Source: Nyssa sinensis
Lineage: Eukaryota; Streptophyta; Magnoliopsida; Cornales; Nyssaceae
Assembly: GCA_008638375.1 (NCBI GenBank)
Contig: CM018050.1
Location: 31,548,220 to 31,612,219, forward strand
Direction: 5' to 3'
DNA: 64,000 nt
Part shown: positions 57,926 to 64,000 of the stretch, in pieces
Numbering within the stretch: the stretch's first letter is position 1
How the letters are laid out: each line of letters opens with the position of its first letter
Translations under genes and position numbers: made by a program
The notes under the pieces: generated by a model
The model's input: the letters and a program-made list of their open reading frames with translations, nothing else
Told to the model about the DNA's origin: nothing
Databases searched by the model: none

Positions 57926-58107
57926 TTGAAAAGCGTCTAAATCTAAGACGCTTCTATAGTTTTTTTCCGCACAAAGGCGTAAGAGATTCATACGTCTTTA
58001 AAAGACGGATAAATGACCTACGCCTTTAAAAGGCGGATAAATTTCCTACGCCTTTAAAAGGCGTATGAGATTAATGCGCCTTTTAAAGGCGTATAAGATT
58101 AATGCGA
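57926..58107. repeat. Array of ~32-bp units with perfect palindromes
   Basis: Five or more units carry arms such as ACGCCTTTAAAAGGCG, ACGTCTTTAAAAGACG and GCGCCTTTTAAAGGCG separated by GATAAATTACCT or TATGAGATTAAT spacers. The arms vary together between units. Related GACGCTT...AAGCGTC wording appears at 37995-38200. Such subterminal palindromic units are common near ends of CACTA-type DNA transposons, but I found no terminal inverted repeats. Confidence 0.7.
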
Positions 58108-58116
58108 CTTTCATTC

Positions 58117-58270
58117 GATATATACCCCTTTCAGAAGCGTCCTCTGTCATTACGACTTTACTGCCACAGGGAAACCCTAGCCGCCGTTCATCGCTCGCCG
58201 CCGTCGCCGTCGCTTCGCTCGTCGCCGTCGCCGTTCATTTGGGGTTCATATTCTTGTAGTTTTTTTCAAA
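58117..58270 (+). promoter_or_regulatory. Promoter and untranslated leader with telo box
   Basis: GATATATAC (58117-58125) could serve as a TATA element. About 45 bp further, AAACCCTAG (58173-58181) is a telo box typical of leaders of growth-related plant genes. It is followed by a GCCGCCGTCGCCGTCGC-rich leader and a strong splice donor AAA|GTGAGT at 58271. A matching acceptor, CTCTTAG at 61644, lies 7 bp before the ATG of the MAIN-like gene. I infer an untranslated first exon and a 3.4-kb leader intron for that gene. Confidence 0.45.
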
Positions 58271-61227
58271 GTGAGTACACTTGAAGCCTTAATGTTTCTG
58301 TTCTTCCATCTACCTGGATATATTGTATTCTGATCATATTCACAGTCTATTTTCTACACTGAATTTCTTTTGCCACAAACTTGTCACAAGACAATCAGTT
58401 GGTTTCTATCTACTTTTATGAACTTGAAAAGACATAATTCCTCTTGACTTACTGTTGTTTTCTGTAGTACCATCACCTAACAAGATTCTATTTATTTATT
58501 CAACTTTTAGATGGAAGAGAACAAAATTCTGTCAAAAAAAAAAGAAGTCTGAAAGAGAAGAAGTAGAACATAAACTTGCTTCACAATTGGGGTGGTGACT
58601 GGTAACAAATATTAGAGTTAATATGGCGTTACTTTTTTCGAATTCTCTTTGACCACCCTTCCAATGTAAACACCTTCTATTAGTGAGCCCAATTTTGTGA
58701 AACAAACTAACTCTCAAATTGCAGTATTCACCACCAATATTCGCCAGACTATTACAAGTCCATTATTATTATGGTCTGTTATTTACCCTAGTCTGAAAAA
58801 GAAATGATCAAATTTGAAGACTTATTTGGTTACACACCCACTCTAGAATTGTGTTTCTCCTCCTTGGACTTGAACCTTGTAAGACTTGCACTACTTTTGG
58901 GAAAGTGCTATGAGTCTTTTATAAAAGTGTCTCCAACCATCTTCATGGAAGTTTTAGTTACCAAGCAACCCAGATGATTTGTTTACTGAAGTTTTATTTA
59001 AAAGAAAAAAAAATTAAGAAATGAAATCTAATTCTGAAATTTAGCATTCTTTTGTAAGAAAATTTAAAAAAAAAAAAATCTTAATTTTTTTCAAATTTAA
59101 AGAAAACAGCTCATATTTAATTATTAAATATAAGACAACTACTTGTTCCTTTGTTCAGATGTCTGATTGAATATATGCATGTCCTTGTGAATGTACTGCT
59201 ACAACTGTTCCACTTCTACTCTTCTCCCACGACACCATGTTTCTAAGTTATTTTCTCAAACTGTATTTGTGATATGTCAACTCTGCTGAACTCCATAAAA
59301 CCTTGTCCCAAATGTAGGGTCAGTTATAAGGGTCATATCATGCTATTCTACTTCACGTCTTTTCCGACTTCCCTTACATCTCATTTTCTTATCCTTACAG
59401 CACCCTCAACATGGATTATTTCACTTTTCCTCACTCTGTGTATTGGCCAATATTTGCACGTGAAAAAATCATTTTTGTTGGTTTCTCTTGTTTTATTTCC
59501 CATAGTGTTGCATCAAACTTCTCCCTATACAACTTAGCATTTGGAATTTTATCATGCTCATCTTATAAATATGTTTCTTTACTACCTTTCATTTTGTGCC
59601 ATAAAGTATAGCTCGTTTTATGGTTTAATAATTTTTCAATTTAAATACTATAAGCCAATTGCATAACAGTGGAACAGCCCACCAGTTCATCCATCTAACT
59701 TTAATTCTTTGTGCGAGATCCTCTAGAATCTTGTCCACCCTGTTTTATGAATCAACCTTGTATCTGTGGTTATTGTCTTATCTTTTATGGCCAGTTGGAA
59801 TCCTAAAGAAAGGAGGGTATGGTATGTAGACAACCAATGTAAAACATATAGGCACACTATATGAACATGAAACTTGAAAATTTGGTACAACGGAATCTAG
59901 TAGCTGACTCAAGTAGTTGGGAGTTGGGTTTGAGGCTTTGTTGAATTCATTCAGTTAAGTTGCATCTACTTGATACCTTTTTTCTTCACACCTCTTATTT
60001 TTAGTTTGTTTTAATTTTTTTTTTCAATATTTCTATGTCTGTTAATACATATCAACAGCATATGGATGGTGACAATGATAGTTATTTATTTTATTCAGCA
60101 TATACGCCTTATATTTCTCAAAAACATGTCCAGTGTTATAGACTTAAACTTATATATTATAGCATTGATCTCTTTTGGATTTGGAAAACGGCTCCCTTAA
60201 ATGCTTTTAATGAAATATGAAAGAATCTTTGAAATATAATCCATGCATAAATAGTTCGATAAATTCAAATGATTGTTGGAAACCCTCTTCTATACTTAAG
60301 ATTTTGAATTCATATGGAGAATGTGTGTTTAGTTTCCCTAATACCAGTTCATGGAAATTTTTATTTTTCCATACATAAGTTATACTTTATGTTATTTTCT
60401 TGCATATTATGCTCCCGGTATTGTTGCCTATGTGAATCAAATTTTTTTCAGCTTTCCATTTCAGTTTTTCTACTAAAAATACATAAATAGCCCCAATTAA
60501 AATTAAATTATTTTTTCTGCAAAACATAGATATGTAACTATAAATTATTTGAAGCTGAATAGTCAACTCCAGGCATAACATTTCCACCCTCAAAACTTGC
60601 ATTTTGAATCAAATTAGGTTCAATTACTGGAACCCTTGATAATATAATCATTAAAATCTTATTTGAACCCTTGATAATAAACTATTTGAAGATGTTAAAA
60701 TTGAATTTAGTGTTAGTAATTAGTAATTTTATTTTTAAGAAGGGAAAGACAAATAGGATCCAACATAGTTTGTTAGAAAATTAATATAAGAAATTCCAAT
60801 AGCATTAATATAATTTTATAATATGATAAAGTGAAGTCCAGTTAAAAGAAGTATTGTCAAAACCCAATTAAGATTTTATACATAACTTCCAATCTAATCC
60901 TTTCACGTATATAATTTTCAACACTCGTCTAATTAATTAGGAGTGAGTCAAGACATATTATGTTTCATTTCATAATACAAGCCCGAATATTCAATTATCT
61001 ATATTTTTAATTATTATAAAACGTATTAAAATGTGAAAATGTTTTAAAATAACAATATCCCTAATTGATTATTTTTTATTTAAAAATTCAAATTTTCAAA
61101 TCATAGTAAATAAAAACAACACTCGTAAGGATCCTTGCTGGAACCAAAAAGTAAAGAACTGCCTACCATCCTTACCAAAAACAGATAGAATTTCTGGGAA
61201 AAAACAGATAGTGGAAGAACACTTATG

Positions 61228-61274
<47 letters not shown>

Positions 61275-61644
61275 CCTTTATGTATAATTGTGCATAATCA
61301 TGAATGTCAGTAGTTCTGATGTCAGTAGAAGAAAATAGGTCTTTCGCAGCAAATTTTGAGCAATTTTTTTTACTAACTGTCACTAATTTGTGGCAAATGA
61401 AAACAACCTTCACTATTTAGCGGCGCTTTAATAGAACCGCTTAGCTACCGCCGTAACTAAGCGGTGTTTCCTAGAATCGTCACTTATTTCTAAAAAAACG
61501 AAGTTGTTTTAATAAAATACAATGACAAATTTTAGTAAGTGCCGCGAGTGGCACCGCTAACTAGCGGCAATTTGATTAAATTTTTTTCAGCTTTAATGAC
61601 TTAGCTATTTTACTTTTTGTACTTATTTAACATATTTCTCTTAG
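58271..61644 (+). other. Probable leader intron of the MAIN-like gene
   Basis: AT-rich, without recognised exons. It contains a (GA)n tract at 61231-61272 and, at 61418-61570, inverted-repeat segments such as GCGGTTCTATT...CCGCTTAG and CACCGCTAACTAGCGGCA. These resemble subterminal repeats of a DNA transposon. Confidence 0.4.
61231..61272. repeat. (GA)n microsatellite
   Basis: About twenty GA repeats. Read in reverse they give a false Ser-Leu frame. Confidence 0.9.
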
Positions 61645-61650
61645 TTAGAT

Positions 61651-64000
61651 ATGGATCAACGGAGAGATTTACCTGAGCCAGGCCCTAGCGATCCATCGGT
61701 GTTGTACTTACAGCATCAGCATCGCTCGACCACTATTTGGGACGGTCATGACTTGCCCTCATTGCATTGTCGGCGCATTGAGGCATCATTACGTAGAGTA
61801 GTATGTGTGTTAGACACACGGGTATTGCGATGTTTGATGAGGGCCGGGTTTTATGGGTTGTATCGGTTAGGGTTCATGGCGCTAGATTGGTCCCTCATCA
61901 CTGTACTGGTCGAGCGGTGGAGAGTTGAGACTCACACATTCCATTTTCCTGTGGGTGAGGCGACTATTACACTACAGGATGTTTCATTATTACTTGGATT
62001 GCCGATTGATGGCGACGCCGTTACAAGTCAAGAGGTGCAGAAGCCTATTCCCGAGTGGCAGCAGTTGTGTCGCGACTTGCTCGGGATTGCTCCACCTGAT
62101 TCAGCTTTTGATGGATCACGTCTTAGGCTGAGTGCATTGACGCACCATTTATCTCAGCCGATCCCTAATGATGCTGACCAGAGATTTATCGAGGCGTATA
62201 GCAGGACATACATTTTGGTTCAGCTAGGTGGGTGCCTTTTTGCAGACAAGTCATCCAGTAAGGTCAAGTTGATGTTTTTACCACTACTGCGGGACCTTGA
62301 CGCAGCGGGCAGGCTTAGCTGGGGTAGTGCAGCTTTAGCCTGTTTATACCGTGAGCTGTGTCTTGCTACTAGGGCCGAGGCATCATCTATTGCTGGCCCA
62401 CTTGTTCTTCTACAGGTGCGAATTGTTAACATTATGTTTAACATTTTATGTTCAATATTTATAAAATGAATTAAAGGTGTCATCCCATTTATGTTGTTAT
62501 ACTTTCTCCAGCTATGGGCTTGGGAGCGACTTCGTCATGTTCGACTTGAGCGTCGTGATGTTCATCCACGTGCACCATCCCCACCGATAGCTGCAGGCTT
62601 ACCTGGTGCTCCCCTAGGATGCAGGTATATAGTATGCTTTCAATTATTATACTTCATTTTTGTTGTATTGGATTACTTATTTTTGGACACGAGTAAAATT
62701 TAATTGAATATATAGTTTAGCTTACGTAAAATTTGTCAAGTATAGGTGGGATGTCCCTCACTACCATAAGGACACCCCTGCCCACAGTCTACGCCACTAC
62801 CGAGACCAGCTAGACCAGATGAGGCCGGAGCATGTATGTACATGATTATGTCATATAACATGTGTACCTCAATTAAGATATAAAAAATGGTATTAGTATT
62901 CAAACTGACAACATGTATTACATAATGTAGATGATCTGGGAGCCATATACTGCAGATGTCATGCAGTCATTGCCCGATTACTGCCTCCGTGGTCAGGCGA
63001 TTTGGGGAGCACGGGTGCCACTTATTTACTTTGCAGTTGTTGAGTGGCACTTCCCAGACCGCGTACTACGGCAGTTTGGAGTAGTGCAGGGCATACCAGC
63101 TTCGTGTGATTCTTCCCAGGAGCTACATCGTCTCGACATGCGAGGGAGGCATGGATGTGATTGGTCGGATCATCACAGGGCATATATCGGCCAGTGGGAC
63201 CACCGTCTCGACCACGTCGTGTTTGGGGATGGTTCAGATAGAGCTACTGATCAGTGTACCGATGACTATATGCCCTGGTACACAGGGATTACACGGAGAT
63301 TAATCGGGCCAGTTATTCAGATGCCAGCGGTTGGATTCCAACCTGTTGGCAGCATTCGACATCTGCTGGTATAAGAAATATCTCTTCTAGAACTCACTCC
63401 TGACTTGCGCCTAATTCTTATTATTTATTAATGAATTTAATTTTTTCAGGAGGATACAATGACACGCATATCTCAGATTTCAATTATCCCCGAGATTGGT
63501 GATACAGTTCATCAGGACTTATTCCACGTGGTCCGCCATATCCATGCCATGTCTACAGCTATGCTTGGCTGCTGTTGACGAGGATCGGCGAGTGCGTGAC
63601 GGGGAGGGCCAGCAGTACGCACATTCAGCGCCATCAGCCAGTCACCATACTCAGCCACAGTCACAAGAGCCTGAAGACACGAGTTTTCATCATTCTATGA
63701 GCACACCTGTGGCTGATCATGGGATTGCTTCACACCATTCCTCCCCTGTACCAGATCCGTTTTCCTCATACTACATCATGGAGCCTGACTCTGTGCATGT
63801 CAGGGGTGATGATTGGGTGGAGGAGCCCGTTGGTGATGTTCCAGTGCCAGAGGTGGCACAACATGGGATGGAGACACAGTGTCTTACACAGGCTGCTGAC
63901 ATGGAGGTGCAGCCAGAAATGCAAGACGGTCGAAGTGATGTTATAGTGTACAAGAGACGACGGACTGCACGAGCCAGACCACGTGAGCATGGACGAGGTC
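61651..64000 (+). CDS. Plant mobile domain (MAIN-like) protein, 3' end outside window
   Basis: Exons 61651-62415, 62512-62624, 62746-62833, 62931-63368 and 63450-64000 or beyond have GT-AG introns and matching phases. Exon 1 carries the plant mobile domain (PMD, PF10536 from memory): SVLYLQHQHRSTTIWDG, FYGLYRLGFMALDWSLITVL, VERWRVETHTFHFPVGEATI and LQDVSLLLGLPIDG. Exon 4 reads MIWEPYTADV and then YCLRGQAIWGARVPLIYFAV. This is the layout of MAIN/MAIL and 'PP7 long form homolog' proteins, nuclear factors linked to transposon silencing and found both as host genes and inside transposons. In exon 5 the frame meets TGA at 63576-63578, while the +1 frame stays open from 63568 (AVDEDRRVRDGEGQQ) to the window edge. 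A one-base shift near 63560 has therefore either broken the gene or is a sequencing error. Confidence 0.8.

Noticed and set aside
61096..61413. 105-codon minus-strand frame with a Ser-Leu run
   Set aside because: Also a product of a (GA)n tract inside a probable leader intron; no domain.

Overview
This window is nuclear DNA from a woody eudicot, probably a rosid. The genes have GT-AG introns, the intergenic DNA is AT-rich with many microsatellites, and Ty3/gypsy (Tat lineage) and Ty1/copia retrotransposons dominate. The resident genes are an OEP16-2-type plastid channel protein, a PR-10/Bet v 1 protein, a jacalin-lectin/eIFiso4G gene and a plant-mobile-domain (MAIN-like) gene. I cannot name the species from sequence alone.

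Layout. 1-8.0 kb is degraded repeat, with two diverged direct copies of an LTR-like block and a tRNA-Met-type primer binding site. 8.09-19.58 kb (minus) holds the first three exons of an OEP16-2-like gene. Its intron 1 would be about 0.2 kb but carries a young, apparently intact 10.9-kb Tat element, Tat-1 (8459-19371). Tat-1 has 705-bp LTRs differing at 3 sites, gag-pro and pol in one frame separated by a single UAG in a TMV-like readthrough context, a tandem array of palindromic units, and an antisense three-exon gene. 20.36-25.73 kb is Tat-2, an inverted relative that lacks gag-pol entirely but keeps the tandem array, a decayed antisense gene and both LTRs. 28.7-29.3 kb is a complete two-exon PR-10 gene. 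Its 3' UTR is split by Tat-3 (29333-32817, target duplication AGTCT), a deletion derivative with an extra LTR of a different subfamily inside. Two PR-10 relics flank the gene.

37.4-52.1 kb (minus) is the most unusual region. Ten predicted exons with canonical GT-AG ends and matching phases give one uninterrupted frame of about 564 codons. A jacalin-type lectin domain (first three exons) continues in frame into an eIFiso4G-like linker and a full MIF4G domain, then stops before any MA3 domain. The fusion point lies just after the place where ordinary eIFiso4G carries its eIFiso4E-binding motif. The 9-kb fifth intron holds a copia element (41211-46530, target duplication AAATT) nested in the LTR of an older copia relic.

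52.2-57.9 kb has no recognised gene. 57.9-64 kb contains a palindromic repeat block, a telo-box promoter-like leader and a MAIN-like gene that runs off the right edge with one apparent frameshift.

All coordinates and splice sites were read by eye. Protein family names come from recalled family features, not from a search.
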